46,504 bases of DNA from Streptococcus equinus (GTDB lineage Bacteria; Bacillota; Bacilli; Lactobacillales; Streptococcaceae), in contig NZ_FNJK01000008.1 of assembly GCF_900104225.1 (NCBI RefSeq), positions 1 to 46,504 of the forward strand, given 5' to 3'. The notes under the pieces are model-generated. The model worked only from the letters and a program-made list of their open reading frames with translations. It was not told the origin of the DNA and ran no database searches. Positions 22,853 through 31,688 of this stretch are shown here, piece by piece (positions within the stretch are counted from its first letter, which is position 1; every line of letters starts with the position of its first letter). Made by a program: the position numbers and the translations under genes.

Positions 22853-24121
22853 TTATTTTGAGAGATGATCGATTCGATCTTTGTTAGCGCCTAAGGCACG
22901 TTCATATTTACCAGTTTGATTGGGTTCAAAATAATTTTTACCGACCAATTTATCTGGTAAGTATTGTTGTTTAACCCATTTTTCAGGATAGTTGTGAGGG
23001 TATTTGTAGCCTTGGGCGTTTCCGAGCTCTTTACTACCGGCGTAGTGTCCATCACGCAAATGACGTGGAATTGGCAGTGTGCCATTTTTGTGAAGATCAG
23101 CGATAGCTTTATCAATAGCTTCGTAGGCTGAATTTGATTTTGGTGAGAGTGCAAGGTCAATCACGACATTAGCAATCAAGATACGTGCTTCAGGGAAGCC
23201 GATTTTTTGCGCAGCATCAAGGGCTGTAACGGTATGAATCTGAGCATCAGGGTTAGCAAGACCGATGTCTTCATAGGCGATTACAGTGAGTCTTCGAGCA
23301 AGACTTGGTAAATCACCAGCTTCAATCAAACGAGCGGCATAGTGAAGACTGGCATTGACGTCAGAACCACGGATGGATTTTTGAAGAGCTGAGAGGACAT
23401 CGTAATGTCCATCGCCATCTTTGTCCATAGTGATGTAGCTACGTTGCAAACTGTTTTCAACGGTATCAAGACTGATGTGGCGAAGACCTTTATCATCTGG
23501 TTTAGTTGACATGACTGCTAGGTCAAGTGAATTAAAGGCTGAACGAAGGTCCCCGTTGGTTGCTGTTGCGATAAAGTCGATAGCATCATCATCGATGGAA
23601 ACGTCAAAATCAAACCCACGTTCTTTATCAGATAATGCTGTCTGTAAAGCAGACTTGATGTCGTCCGTTGATAGAGGTTCTAGTTCGAAAATTTGTACCC
23701 TTGAGCGAATGGCAGGAGTAACTGAGAAAAATGGATTTTCAGTGGTTGCTCCAATCATGATAATATTACCATTTTCAAGCAAAGGTAATAGAAAGTCTTG
23801 TTTCGTTTTATCTAGGCGATGAATTTCATCAAGTAGTAAAACCAGACCACCAGAAAATTTGGCTTCTTCAGCGATTTCTTGCAGGCGCTTTTTACTGTCG
23901 GTTGTGGCATTGAAGGTACGAAAGGCGTATTTGGTTGCTCCGGCAATAGCACTAGCAATTGAGGTCTTCCCGATGCCGGGAGGACCGTAGAGAATCATGG
24001 ACGAGAGCATGTTGGCTTCGACCATGCGGCGAATGATTTTTCCTTCGCCTACCAGATGCTTTTGCCCGATAACTTGATCGATGTTTTTTGGGCGCATCCG
24101 TAAAGCGAGATTATTTGGCAT
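22853..24121 (-). CDS. rarA: Replication-associated recombination protein RarA (MgsA)
   Basis: An AAA+ ATPase of 422 residues acting at stalled replication forks. Visible are Walker A YGPPGIGKTS, Walker B LLLDEIHRLDK, sensor 1 GATTENPFF, the arginine finger region PAIRSRVQIFEL, and the C-terminal tetramerisation/MgsA domain with PIPRHLRDGHYAGSKELGNAQGYKYPHN. ATG 24121 was chosen because GGAGG precedes it by 6 nt; a longer frame to 24157 lies within the GNAT gene. It overlaps the GNAT gene by 11 nt and is probably co-transcribed with it. Confidence 0.95.
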   Translation of the reverse strand: MPNNLALRMRPKNIDQVIGQKHLVGEGKIIRRMVEANMLSSMILYGPPGIGKTSIASAIAGATKYAFRTFNATTDSKKRLQEIAEEAKFSGGLVLLLDEIHRLDKTKQDFLLPLLENGNIIMIGATTENPFFSVTPAIRSRVQIFELEPLSTDDIKSALQTALSDKERGFDFDVSIDDDAIDFIATATNGDLRSAFNSLDLAVMSTKPDDKGLRHISLDTVENSLQRSYITMDKDGDGHYDVLSALQKSIRGSDVNASLHYAARLIEAGDLPSLARRLTVIAYEDIGLANPDAQIHTVTALDAAQKIGFPEARILIANVVIDLALSPKSNSAYEAIDKAIADLHKNGTLPIPRHLRDGHYAGSKELGNAQGYKYPHNYPEKWVKQQYLPDKLVGKNYFEPNQTGKYERALGANKDRIDHLSK

Positions 24122-24605
24122 GTATTTCCTCCAAGTAATAACTGTAGATGAGGTCATCGACGTAAGTGCCGTTTAGGTAGAATTGATTTTTAAGGGTAGC
24201 TTCCAGAGTGAAGCCGATATTTTCATAGAATGAACAGGCTCTTTCATTTGATGAGAGTACATGAATGACAATTTTTTTATAATTATCAGCTTTAGCCATG
24301 GCAAAGAAAGCTCGGATAAGAGAATGCCCGATACCCTGACCTTGTGTATCTTTGTCGACTGCGACAATGAAGGTTACCACGTGATGTGCGCTAGGGAAAG
24401 GATAGTAGGCATGATAATCAAGAACTCCCAAAATAACCCCGTTTTCTTCAGCAACGAGATAATGTGAATGATTCTGAAAGGCTTGAATGATTTTATGTTT
24501 ATTTGCGGCTGGTAAGCTAGCAGGTGTATTGAAGTTGTCCCAAGTTTTATTTTCCATTGCAACGACTTGTTCAATGTCTTCTAGCTTCATTGGTCGTATT
24601 TGCAT
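24111..24605 (-). CDS. GNAT family N-acetyltransferase
   Basis: A 164-residue acetyltransferase. MQIRPMKLEDIEQVVAMENKTW is the usual GNAT start, FIVAVDKDTQGQGIGHSLIRAFFAMA is the acetyl-CoA motif A (Q-x-x-G-x-G), and VLSSNERACSFYENIGF is motif B. The substrate cannot be told from sequence; the PhnO/RimI-like pattern is generic. It lies upstream of and overlaps rarA. Confidence 0.88.
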   Translation of the reverse strand: MQIRPMKLEDIEQVVAMENKTWDNFNTPASLPAANKHKIIQAFQNHSHYLVAEENGVILGVLDYHAYYPFPSAHHVVTFIVAVDKDTQGQGIGHSLIRAFFAMAKADNYKKIVIHVLSSNERACSFYENIGFTLEATLKNQFYLNGTYVDDLIYSYYLEEIHAK

Positions 24606-24668
24606 GTCATTTCCCCTTAAGTATGATAAAATAATTGTAACACAAAAGAAGATTGGAAGAAATTTTTA

Positions 24669-25139
24669 ATGGCTAAATTTGGCTTTTTATCAGTATTAGA
24701 AGAAGAAATGGATAAGCACTTCACCTTTGATTATGCCATCGATTGGAATAAGAAAAATCATGCGGTGGAAGTGACTTTTATTTTGGAAGCGCAGAACCAA
24801 GCTGCTGTTGAAACCGTGGATGACCAAGGTGAGGTTAGCAGCGAGGATATCGTTTTTGAAGATTACGTGCTATTTTATAACCAAGCAAAATCTAAAGTTG
24901 ACCATGATGACTACTTGGTGACTGTTCCTTTTGATGCGAAAAAAGGATTCTCACGCGAATTTTTAGCGTATTTTGCAGAAATATTAAACGACGTTGCAAC
25001 TAAAGGTCTTGATGATTTGATGGATTTCTTAGCAGATGAAAATGCAACTGACTTTGCCCTTGAATGGGATGCTGAAAGCTTTGAAAAAGGCAAAGCAGAG
25101 TTGAAAGAAACAGAATTCTTTGCTTATCCGAGATATTAA
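24669..25139 (+). CDS. DUF3013 family protein
   Basis: A 156-residue, strongly acidic cytosolic protein conserved in streptococci and lactococci (DUF3013), function unknown. The sequence has MAKFGFLSVLEEEMDKHFTFDYAIDWNKKNHAVEVTFILEAQ at its start and a Glu/Asp-rich helical end. In streptococci this family commonly sits just upstream of prmA; here a GIY-YIG gene separates the two. GGAAGAAATTTTT lies before the ATG. Confidence 0.85.
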   Translation: MAKFGFLSVLEEEMDKHFTFDYAIDWNKKNHAVEVTFILEAQNQAAVETVDDQGEVSSEDIVFEDYVLFYNQAKSKVDHDDYLVTVPFDAKKGFSREFLAYFAEILNDVATKGLDDLMDFLADENATDFALEWDAESFEKGKAELKETEFFAYPRY

Positions 25140-25140
25140 G

Positions 25141-26040
25141 ATGGTAAAAAGAGGTAAAAATATAAATATGTTTCTGATGGATGGTGAAGTCACTGGTAAG
25201 ATTAAGTGTACTTTATCCAACTGGACAGGCGTGATTTATAAAATTCCTAGAATTCAGTTAGGTGATTTAAAATCAAGACCTGAGATGAAACAAAGCGGTG
25301 TTTATTTTTTATTCGGTCGTGATGATGCTAATCAGCAGGATACAGTTTATATTGGTCAAGCAACGAGCCGAAAGAATGGTGAAGGTGTTTTGTTACGTGT
25401 TCAAGAGCATACTAGGGATAATCATGCTGATTATTTCAATGATGTCATTGTATTAACAACGCAAAATAATTCCTTCGGGCCGACTGAAATCAGTTATTTG
25501 GAAAACAGATTTACTCAGCTAGCAAATGAAGCAAATCGTTTTGTTGTTCGAAATGGTAACGAACCAAATTCTGGCAATGTAACTGAAGAAAAGCAATCTG
25601 AACTGGATGAGGTTGTTGAGAATACAAAAACAATAATTGGAACCCTTGGTTATCGAGTATTTGTTCCAATGATTAACGGTGACAATTCTGTTGATGAAGA
25701 GCCAATTGAGGCTGAAACTGTTCTTACTCTTAAACGTAACATTAAGCGATCAAACCGTGAAATTATTGCAACTTGCCGACAGACAGCAGAGGGATTTGTT
25801 GTTCTTGAAGGCAGTATGATTGAACTTACAGATGGTAAAGGAATTCCAAAATCTATTCGTGACTTGCGACAAGAGTTACTGAAAGAGGGAATTATCAAGG
25901 ATGGTATCCTCAAGAAAAATCGATTTTTCAATAGTCCATCTTATGCAGCATCTTTTGTTTTAGGTATGCCTACAAACGGTCGTACTGATTGGAAGGATTC
26001 AAATGGATGTACTTTGAAAGAGAGAGAAGAAAATTTATAA
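25141..26040 (+). CDS. GIY-YIG nuclease-domain protein with DUF4357
   Basis: A 299-residue protein. The N-terminal third has a GIY-YIG pattern (GVYFLFGRDD ... DTVYIGQATSRKNGEGVLLRVQEH), followed by a linker. The C-terminus is a DUF4357 domain (SIRDLRQELLKEGIIKDGILKKNRFFNSPSYAASFVLG, GRTDWKD). Such proteins are predicted nucleases of accessory regions, often near restriction-modification genes. The start is uncertain: ATG 25141 begins 1 nt after the upstream stop with a weak ribosome-binding site, and ATG 25168 has AGAGG 13 nt upstream. It is inserted between DUF3013 and prmA. Confidence 0.82.
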   Translation: MVKRGKNINMFLMDGEVTGKIKCTLSNWTGVIYKIPRIQLGDLKSRPEMKQSGVYFLFGRDDANQQDTVYIGQATSRKNGEGVLLRVQEHTRDNHADYFNDVIVLTTQNNSFGPTEISYLENRFTQLANEANRFVVRNGNEPNSGNVTEEKQSELDEVVENTKTIIGTLGYRVFVPMINGDNSVDEEPIEAETVLTLKRNIKRSNREIIATCRQTAEGFVVLEGSMIELTDGKGIPKSIRDLRQELLKEGIIKDGILKKNRFFNSPSYAASFVLGMPTNGRTDWKDSNGCTLKEREENL

Positions 26041-26307
26041 TAATATGTAAATGTTCAGGTGTTTTATTGTGGATAAAGGGAGTTAATAGCTCCGCCTGAA
26101 ATAGATTAGATAGAAAGGAATAGGTTCGGTTAGTGTTTTTAACTGAACCCGCCCGAAACAAAATAGAAAAGGAGTGTAAGGATAAGTGTTCAGCTTTGAA
26201 CACGGACGGAAAACTCGGAAAAAAGATAAGCTTGACTAGTGTCTGTCGACACGTCATCAAGCTTCCTATTTTTCAGTCGTTTTCTAGTCGTCCTTTGTAT
26301 CAGAATT
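26041..26307 (+). other. Hairpin-rich gap before prmA
   Basis: There is no credible ORF in this gap. Four successive stems are visible: TTCAGG/CCTGAA (26054-26100, enclosing GGAGT/GCTCC), GGTTCGGTTA/TAACTGAACC (26123-26149), GTGTTCA/TGAACAC (26186-26203), and AAGCTTGA/TCAAGCTT (26228-26264, enclosing GTGTC/GACAC, followed by a short U-run). I match this to no known riboswitch. Confidence 0.6.
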
Positions 26308-27261
26308 ATGGACAAGTGGCAAGAGTTGACTGTTGAGGTCTTGCGTGATGCAGAAGAGGCTGCGTCAAATATTTTGATTGAATTGGGTAGTCAAGGGGTT
26401 GCTATCGATGATAGTGCTGATTATCTTGGTCATGTTGGGAAATACGGAGAAGTTTTCCCAGAAATTAAACAAGTGGAAACTGTGAAAATTACAGCTTACT
26501 ACCCTGAACACATTGACATTGAAGAAGTTGAAAAAGAAGCGTCTAAACGTTTGGCTGAATTGACACATTTTGGTGTGGATGCTGGTGAGGTTCACTATGA
26601 GACACAAGAATTGGCTGAGCAAGATTGGGCTGAAAATTGGAAGAAATATTATGAGTCAACACGTATTAGCCATGATTTGACAATTGTTCCAAGTTGGACA
26701 GATTATGAAGCTGGTTCAGGTGAAAAGACGATTCGTCTTGACCCAGGTATGGCTTTTGGTACAGGAACTCACCCAACGACAAAAATGAGTCTTTTTGCGC
26801 TTGAACAAGTGCTTCGTGGTGGAGAAACTGTGATTGACGTAGGTACTGGTTCAGGCGTGCTTTCAATTGCAAGTTCACTTCTTGGTGCAAAAGACATTTA
26901 TGCTTATGACCTTGATGAAGTGGCTGTGCGCGTGGCACAAGAAAATATTGACCTTAATGCCAACACTGAAAACATCCACGTGGCTACTGGTAACCTTTTG
27001 CAAGGTGTTGATGTTAAAGCTGATGTTATTGTGGCAAATATCCTTGCGGATATCTTGGTCAACATGACCGAAGATGCTTATCGTCTTGTGAAAGATGAAG
27101 GCTACCTTATCATGTCAGGGATTATTTCTGATAAATGGGAAATGGTTCGTAAATCTGCTGAAGATGCTGGCTTCTTCCTTGAAACACATATGGTTCAAGG
27201 CGAATGGAATGCGTGTGTCTTCAAAAAAACAGATGATATTTCAGGTGTAATTGGAGGATAA
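26308..27261 (+). CDS. prmA: Ribosomal protein L11 methyltransferase
   Basis: A SAM-dependent trimethyltransferase of ribosomal protein L11, 317 residues as expected. The start [11 protein letters not shown] is the family N-terminus. [13 protein letters not shown] and [20 protein letters not shown] are the SAM-binding and post-I motifs, and [10 protein letters not shown] is the catalytic NPxL-like region. ATG 26308 has no clear Shine-Dalgarno sequence (TCAGAATT precedes it), which is odd for this gene. A reading frame extends upstream to 26239 but is not conserved in character. rsmE follows directly. Confidence 0.95.
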   Translation: MDKWQELTVEVLRDAEEAASNILIELGSQGVAIDDSADYLGHVGKYGEVFPEIKQVETVKITAYYPEHIDIEEVEKEASKRLAELTHFGVDAGEVHYETQELAEQDWAENWKKYYESTRISHDLTIVPSWTDYEAGSGEKTIRLDPGMAFGTGTHPTTKMSLFALEQVLRGGETVIDVGTGSGVLSIASSLLGAKDIYAYDLDEVAVRVAQENIDLNANTENIHVATGNLLQGVDVKADVIVANILADILVNMTEDAYRLVKDEGYLIMSGIISDKWEMVRKSAEDAGFFLETHMVQGEWNACVFKKTDDISGVIGG

Positions 27262-28005
27262 ATGCAACAATATTTTGTAGCTGGACAGGCTCAAGACGTC
27301 GTTACTATCACAGATAAAGATACGATTAAACACATGTTTAACGTCATGCGTTTAACAGAGGGTGAAGAAGTCGTTCTTGTTTTTGATGATCATGTAAAAC
27401 GTTTGGCAAAAGTTATTGATAGTGCTGAACATCGTTTTGAGATTATTGAAGAGCTGGATAGCAATGTTGAAATGCCAGTTGAAGTAACGATTGCTGCGGG
27501 GTTCCCAAAAGGTGATAAATTGGAATTCCTTGCCCAAAAGGGAACGGAACTTGGCATGGCAAATCTTTGGGCATTCCCAGCAGATTGGTCAGTAGTTAAA
27601 TGGGATGGCAAAAAGTTAGCTAAAAAAGCAGACAAATTGGCAAAAATTGCGCTTGGTGCTGCTGAGCAAAGCAAACGTAATGTGATTCCTCAAGTCACTC
27701 TTTTTGAGAAAAAAGCGACTTTTATGGCTGAGCTTGAGCAGTTCGATAAGATTTTCATTGCCTATGAAGAGTCTGCTAAAGAAGGTGAGACAGCTGTTTT
27801 AGCGCGTGAATTGTCACAAGTTAAAGCAGGAGAGAAAATTCTCTTTATCTTTGGCCCAGAAGGTGGTATTTCTCCAAATGAGATTACTGCATTTGAAGAA
27901 AAAGGTGGCTTAAAAGTTGGTTTAGGCCCACGTATTATGCGTGCAGAAACCGCTCCATTATACGCATTATCAAGTGTTAGTTATGCTTTGGAATTATTAA
28001 AGTAA
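27262..28005 (+). CDS. rsmE: 16S rRNA m3U1498 methyltransferase
   Basis: A SPOUT-family methyltransferase of 247 residues that methylates U1498 of 16S rRNA. The C-terminal knot has IFIAYEES, LFIFGPEGGISPNEI and LGPRIMRAETAPLYALS, which are diagnostic of RsmE. The start codon follows the prmA stop with no gap, and GGAGG lies within the end of prmA, so the two genes are coupled. Confidence 0.96.
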   Translation: MQQYFVAGQAQDVVTITDKDTIKHMFNVMRLTEGEEVVLVFDDHVKRLAKVIDSAEHRFEIIEELDSNVEMPVEVTIAAGFPKGDKLEFLAQKGTELGMANLWAFPADWSVVKWDGKKLAKKADKLAKIALGAAEQSKRNVIPQVTLFEKKATFMAELEQFDKIFIAYEESAKEGETAVLARELSQVKAGEKILFIFGPEGGISPNEITAFEEKGGLKVGLGPRIMRAETAPLYALSSVSYALELLK

Positions 28006-28038
28006 GAGGTTGAGCAAAAAGTGCTCAGCTTCTTTTTT
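28006..28038 (+). terminator. prmA-rsmE terminator
   Basis: GAGGTTGAGCA pairs with TGCTCAGCTTC over 11 bp, followed by a U-run. Confidence 0.88.
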
Positions 28039-28049
28039 ATATTTTTTGA

Positions 28050-28078
28050 TTGACAGCGCTTTAAAAAATCCTTATGCT
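28050..28078 (+). promoter_or_regulatory. malR promoter with cre-like overlap
   Basis: TTGACA (28050-28055), 17 bp and TATGCT (28073-28078) form a near-consensus promoter. TGACAGCGCTTTAA at 28051-28064 agrees with the cre consensus at about 12 of 14 positions. Confidence 0.75.
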
Positions 28079-28111
28079 AGAGGTAAGAATTTTCAAGGTA
28101 AGGGTTAAAAT

Positions 28112-29131
28112 ATGGCAACGATAAAGGATGTGGCCAGGATTGCTGGAGTATCTGCTTCAACAGCATCAAGGGCATTACATGATAGTGACATGATTAGCGA
28201 AGCAACAAAAGAGCGAGTTAGGCGTGCAATGGAAGAACTGGATTATTCGCCCAATTATTCTGCGCAGAATTTGGTTAATCGTACAACTAATACCATTGGG
28301 ATTGTTCTACCTGTCCGAGAAAGTCAAGATTCTCTTGGGAATAACCCCTTTTTTATGCAAATCATTCAGGGAATTTCAAGTGTGTGTAGTGAGAATGATT
28401 ACATGGTTAACTTGGCAAGTGGGCGTACAGATGATGAATTGCGCAAAAATTGTCAGGCTTTAATACGTAGTGGCAATATCAGTAAATTCATCTTTTTATA
28501 TTCGCGTAAAGATGACCCAGTATTTGACTTTGTAAAAAAACAAAAGAAAGTGTCATGTGTTGTTGTCGGAAGCCCTTATGAAAAAAAGACTCAGACATCA
28601 GTCCAGTTTGTGGATAATGATAACTATCAAGCCGGACGAGATGTAGCTGATTTCATGTTGAAAAAAGGGTATGAGCATTTGGTATTTGCCTATACTGACA
28701 TGAATGAATTGGTGCAGACAGAGCGCTATCAAGGTTGTAGCGACTATCTAAAAGAACAGCAAAAAGAAGGTTTGTCCCTTTCTTTTTCAAGGGTCAAAGA
28801 AGAGGAGAACATTCAAAAATTGCAAAGTTTTTTAACTAAGCACCCAAAAACACAAGCCTTTATTGCTTGTGATGATATTATGGCTATTCGTTTGCAACGC
28901 TTATTTAAAAACAGTCGTTTGCAAAAATCCTATGCTGTTATCAGCTTTAATAATTCCTTGATTACAGAAATTGCAAATCCTGCATTGACGTCAGTAGACA
29001 TTTTTCCTTATCAGTTGGGTGAAAAAGCTGCGCAGCTGTTACTAGAAAAAAAGAAACAATCGAAAGTTCAAAAAGTGATTATTCCGCATAAAATTATCGA
29101 AAGAGAATCAACGATAGTTGATGAGTTCTAA
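28112..29131 (+). CDS. malR: LacI family regulator, MalR-like
   Basis: A 339-residue repressor. The LacI helix-turn-helix MATIKDVARIAGVSASTASRALHDSDMISEATKERV and hinge are at the N-terminus, followed by a periplasmic-binding-protein-like sensor domain (IGIVLPV, NPFFMQIIQGIS, VDNDNYQAGRDVADFMLKKG, ACDDIMAIRLQRLF, HKIIERES). It resembles pneumococcal MalR. It lies directly upstream of malT, whose promoter carries a MalR-type operator, so it probably represses malT in the absence of maltose or maltodextrin. Confidence 0.85.
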   Translation: MATIKDVARIAGVSASTASRALHDSDMISEATKERVRRAMEELDYSPNYSAQNLVNRTTNTIGIVLPVRESQDSLGNNPFFMQIIQGISSVCSENDYMVNLASGRTDDELRKNCQALIRSGNISKFIFLYSRKDDPVFDFVKKQKKVSCVVVGSPYEKKTQTSVQFVDNDNYQAGRDVADFMLKKGYEHLVFAYTDMNELVQTERYQGCSDYLKEQQKEGLSLSFSRVKEEENIQKLQSFLTKHPKTQAFIACDDIMAIRLQRLFKNSRLQKSYAVISFNNSLITEIANPALTSVDIFPYQLGEKAAQLLLEKKKQSKVQKVIIPHKIIERESTIVDEF

Positions 29132-29156
29132 TGCTTGATAACACTAGAAAGGAACA

Positions 29157-29210
29157 GGGCAAAGGTCAGATTTTCCAAGGGGAAATTTTCTTCTTTGCTC
29201 TTTTTGTTTT
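29157..29210 (+). terminator. malR terminator
   Basis: GGGCAAAG pairs with CTTTGCTC, with inner GATTTTCC/GGAAATTTTC pairing, then TTTTTGTTTT. It separates malR from the malT promoter. Confidence 0.7.
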
Positions 29211-29220
29211 AAAAAAATTT

Positions 29221-29289
29221 TCGAAAACGCTTTACAAAATAAAAATACGTGCTATAATAAAAGCATCAAAACAACGCAAACGTTTGCGT
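29221..29289 (+). promoter_or_regulatory. malT promoter with cre-like site and MalR operator
   Basis: TTTACA (29231-29236), 16 bp and TATAAT (29253-29258, with TG extension) form the promoter. A cre-like TCGAAAACGCTTTACA (29221-29236) covers the -35. ACGCAAACGTTTGCGT at 29274-29289, a perfect 16-bp palindrome, lies just after the start point and matches the pneumococcal MalR operator core CGCAAACGTTTGCG (from memory). MalR as roadblock or repressor plus CcpA repression is predicted. Confidence 0.85.
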
Positions 29290-29405
29290 AAATTTAAAAT
29301 GATGCTCAAACCTGAAACTTTAAGGAATCAAGTAATAAAAGTGGCAGTGTTGCTTGGTGATTAAAGCAAATGGTTTCCTAGCAGAAAGGTTTAAGGAGTT
29401 ATTTT

Positions 29406-31586
29406 ATGAAGAAGGCATTTAAGAAATTGACCAGCTTCGAATTTTGGCAAAAATTCGGTAAATGCTTGATGGTTGTTATTGCCGTTATGCCTGCAGCAGG
29501 ATTGATGGTTAGTATTGGTAACTCACTTCCGCTAATCAATGCAGATTCCGCTATTCTTGCTACAGTTGGTAACGTTATTGCACAAATTGGTTGGGGGATT
29601 ATCAATAACCTTCACATTTTGTTTGCCCTTGCTATTGGTGGTAGTTGGGCTAAGGAACGTGCTGGTGGTGCCTTTGCCGCTGGTATCGCATTTATTCTCA
29701 TCAACCTTATTACAGGGCACGTCTATGGTGTGTCACTTGATATGATTGCTGACGGTAAAAGTGTTGTTCACAATGTCCTTGGTGGCAAGATGCTTGTAGC
29801 TGACTACTTTGTTAACGTTCTTGGACAACCAGCACTTAACATGGGTGTCTTTGTTGGTATTATCTCAGGTTTTGTTGGAGCGACAGCTTACAATAAATAT
29901 TATAACTACCGCAAATTACCTGATGTTCTTTCATTCTTCAATGGTAAACGTTTTGTACCATTTGTTGTTATCTACCGCTCAGTTCTTGTTGGATTGTTCA
30001 TGTCACTTGTTTGGCCAATCGTTCAATCAGGAATCAACGGTTTTGGTATGTGGATTGCATCATCACAAGATTCAGCTCCATTCTTAGCTCCATTCTTGTA
30101 TGGTACATTGGAACGTTTGCTTCTTCCATTCGGTCTTCACCACATGATTACTATCCCAATGAATTACACTTCACTTGGTGGTACTTATGAAATTTTGACT
30201 GGTGCTCAAAAAGGTACTGAAGTCTTTGGTCAAGACCCACTTTGGTTAGCATGGGTAACAGACCTTATCAACCTTAAAGGTTCAAATCCTTCAGATTACC
30301 ATCACCTTATGGCAACTGTAACACCTGCCCGCTTCAAAGTCGGACAAATGATTGGTGCAACTGGTACACTTATGGGGCTTAGCCTTGCAATGTACCGTAA
30401 CGTTGATCCTGATAAGAAGAAAAAATATACTGCTATGTTTATTTCAACAGCAGCAGCTACATTCTTGACAGGTGTTACAGAACCAATCGAATACATGTTT
30501 ATGTTTGTTGCAATGCCACTTTACGTTGTATACGCAGTTGTTCAAGGGGTGACATTTGCTTTAGCTGATTTAGTTAACCTTCGTCTCCATTCATTTGGTA
30601 ATATCGAACTTTTGACACGTACACCAATGGCTCTTAAAGCAGGTCTTGGTGGTGACTTAATTAACTTTGTTATTTGCTGTATCTTATCAGGTGTTGTGAT
30701 GTACTTCATCGCAGACTTCATGATTAAGAAATTTAATTTTGCTACTCCAGGTCGTAACGGTAATTACGACGATATGGATGATGACGCTGCTGCATCAACA
30801 ACTGGTGCGACAGTATCTGCAAATTCTCAAATCGTTCAAATCATTAATCTCCTTGGTGGACGCGATAACATTGAAGATGTTGATGCTTGTATGACACGAC
30901 TTCGTGTAACCGTCAAAGATGTCGCACGAGTTGGTGATGAAGAAACTTGGAAAAAAGCAGGTGCTATGGGGCTTATCATCAAAGGCTCAGGTGTTCAAGC
31001 TGTTTATGGACCAAAAGCAGATATCTTGAAATCTGATATTCAAGACCTTCTTGATTCAGGTGCTGAAATCCCAACAATCGATTTAGCAGAAGTTAAAGGA
31101 AATGATGTAACTAAAGTTTCATATAAAGGCGTGACAGAAGAAGTTCTTTCTGTTGCTGATGGTGAAGTAAAAGCGATCACTGAAGTGAGAGATCCAGTCT
31201 TCTCAGCTAAAATGATGGGTGATGGATTCGCTGTAGAACCTGAAAATGGTAATGTCTACGCACCAGTTTCAGGTATTGTGACAAGCGTCTTCCCTACAAA
31301 ACATGCCTTTGGATTGTTGACAGATGCTGGCCTTGAAGTTCTTGTTCACATTGGACTTGATACCGTTGCTCTTAACGGTGTGCCATTCTCTGTTAAGGTA
31401 ACAGAAGGTCAACGTGTTCAAGCAGGTGATCTTTTGGTGGTAGCTGATTTGGCAGCTATCAGTTCAGCGGGACGTGAAACAACAATTATTGTTGCCTTCA
31501 CAAATACAGCAGAAATTAAAGCAGTCAATTTAACACAAACAGGAAACGTCTCTGCTAAAACCCCTGTTGCAAAAGTAGAACTTTAA
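29406..31586 (+). CDS. malT: PTS EIICBA, maltose/glucose type (MalT/PtsG)
   Basis: A 726-residue phosphotransferase permease. EIIC (about 1-445) has ten or so hydrophobic segments and the FGLHHMITIP and GVTEPIEYMF motifs. EIIB (about 472-550) has the phosphorylated Cys495 in DACMTRLRV. EIIA (about 595-726) has His648 in VLVHIGLDTV. It takes up and phosphorylates maltose and perhaps glucose; S. mutans and S. pyogenes MalT have this domain order. The roughly 140-nt leader contains a MalR operator, and AAGGAG lies before the ATG. The MalR context favours maltose. Confidence 0.92.
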   Translation: MKKAFKKLTSFEFWQKFGKCLMVVIAVMPAAGLMVSIGNSLPLINADSAILATVGNVIAQIGWGIINNLHILFALAIGGSWAKERAGGAFAAGIAFILINLITGHVYGVSLDMIADGKSVVHNVLGGKMLVADYFVNVLGQPALNMGVFVGIISGFVGATAYNKYYNYRKLPDVLSFFNGKRFVPFVVIYRSVLVGLFMSLVWPIVQSGINGFGMWIASSQDSAPFLAPFLYGTLERLLLPFGLHHMITIPMNYTSLGGTYEILTGAQKGTEVFGQDPLWLAWVTDLINLKGSNPSDYHHLMATVTPARFKVGQMIGATGTLMGLSLAMYRNVDPDKKKKYTAMFISTAAATFLTGVTEPIEYMFMFVAMPLYVVYAVVQGVTFALADLVNLRLHSFGNIELLTRTPMALKAGLGGDLINFVICCILSGVVMYFIADFMIKKFNFATPGRNGNYDDMDDDAAASTTGATVSANSQIVQIINLLGGRDNIEDVDACMTRLRVTVKDVARVGDEETWKKAGAMGLIIKGSGVQAVYGPKADILKSDIQDLLDSGAEIPTIDLAEVKGNDVTKVSYKGVTEEVLSVADGEVKAITEVRDPVFSAKMMGDGFAVEPENGNVYAPVSGIVTSVFPTKHAFGLLTDAGLEVLVHIGLDTVALNGVPFSVKVTEGQRVQAGDLLVVADLAAISSAGRETTIIVAFTNTAEIKAVNLTQTGNVSAKTPVAKVEL

Positions 31587-31636
31587 GCATATATTACTAT
31601 TAGTGATATAGAGATTGAGGTTAAAACTAAATAGAA

Positions 31637-31667
31637 GGGGGTCCGAGGTAGGCATCTCGGACTCTCC
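31637..31667 (+). other. Intercistronic hairpin after malT
   Basis: GGTCCGAG pairs with CTCGGAC(T) around GTAGGCAT (stem 31641-31662), and TCTCCTTT follows without a U-run. It probably limits transcription or protects the malT 3' end while allowing some read-through into the next gene. Confidence 0.55.
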
Positions 31668-31688
31668 TTTAACTTGAAGGGAAGAGAT

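Noticed and set aside
26228..26264. Cluster of HindIII, SpeI and SalI sites resembling a vector polylinker
   Set aside because: The sites fall within one symmetric hairpin and the flanking DNA is ordinary chromosome on both sides, so a natural stem is more likely than vector contamination.
29131..29364. 77-codon ORF between malR and malT
   Set aside because: It runs through the malR terminator, the malT promoter and the MalR operator and has no ribosome-binding site, so it is chance.
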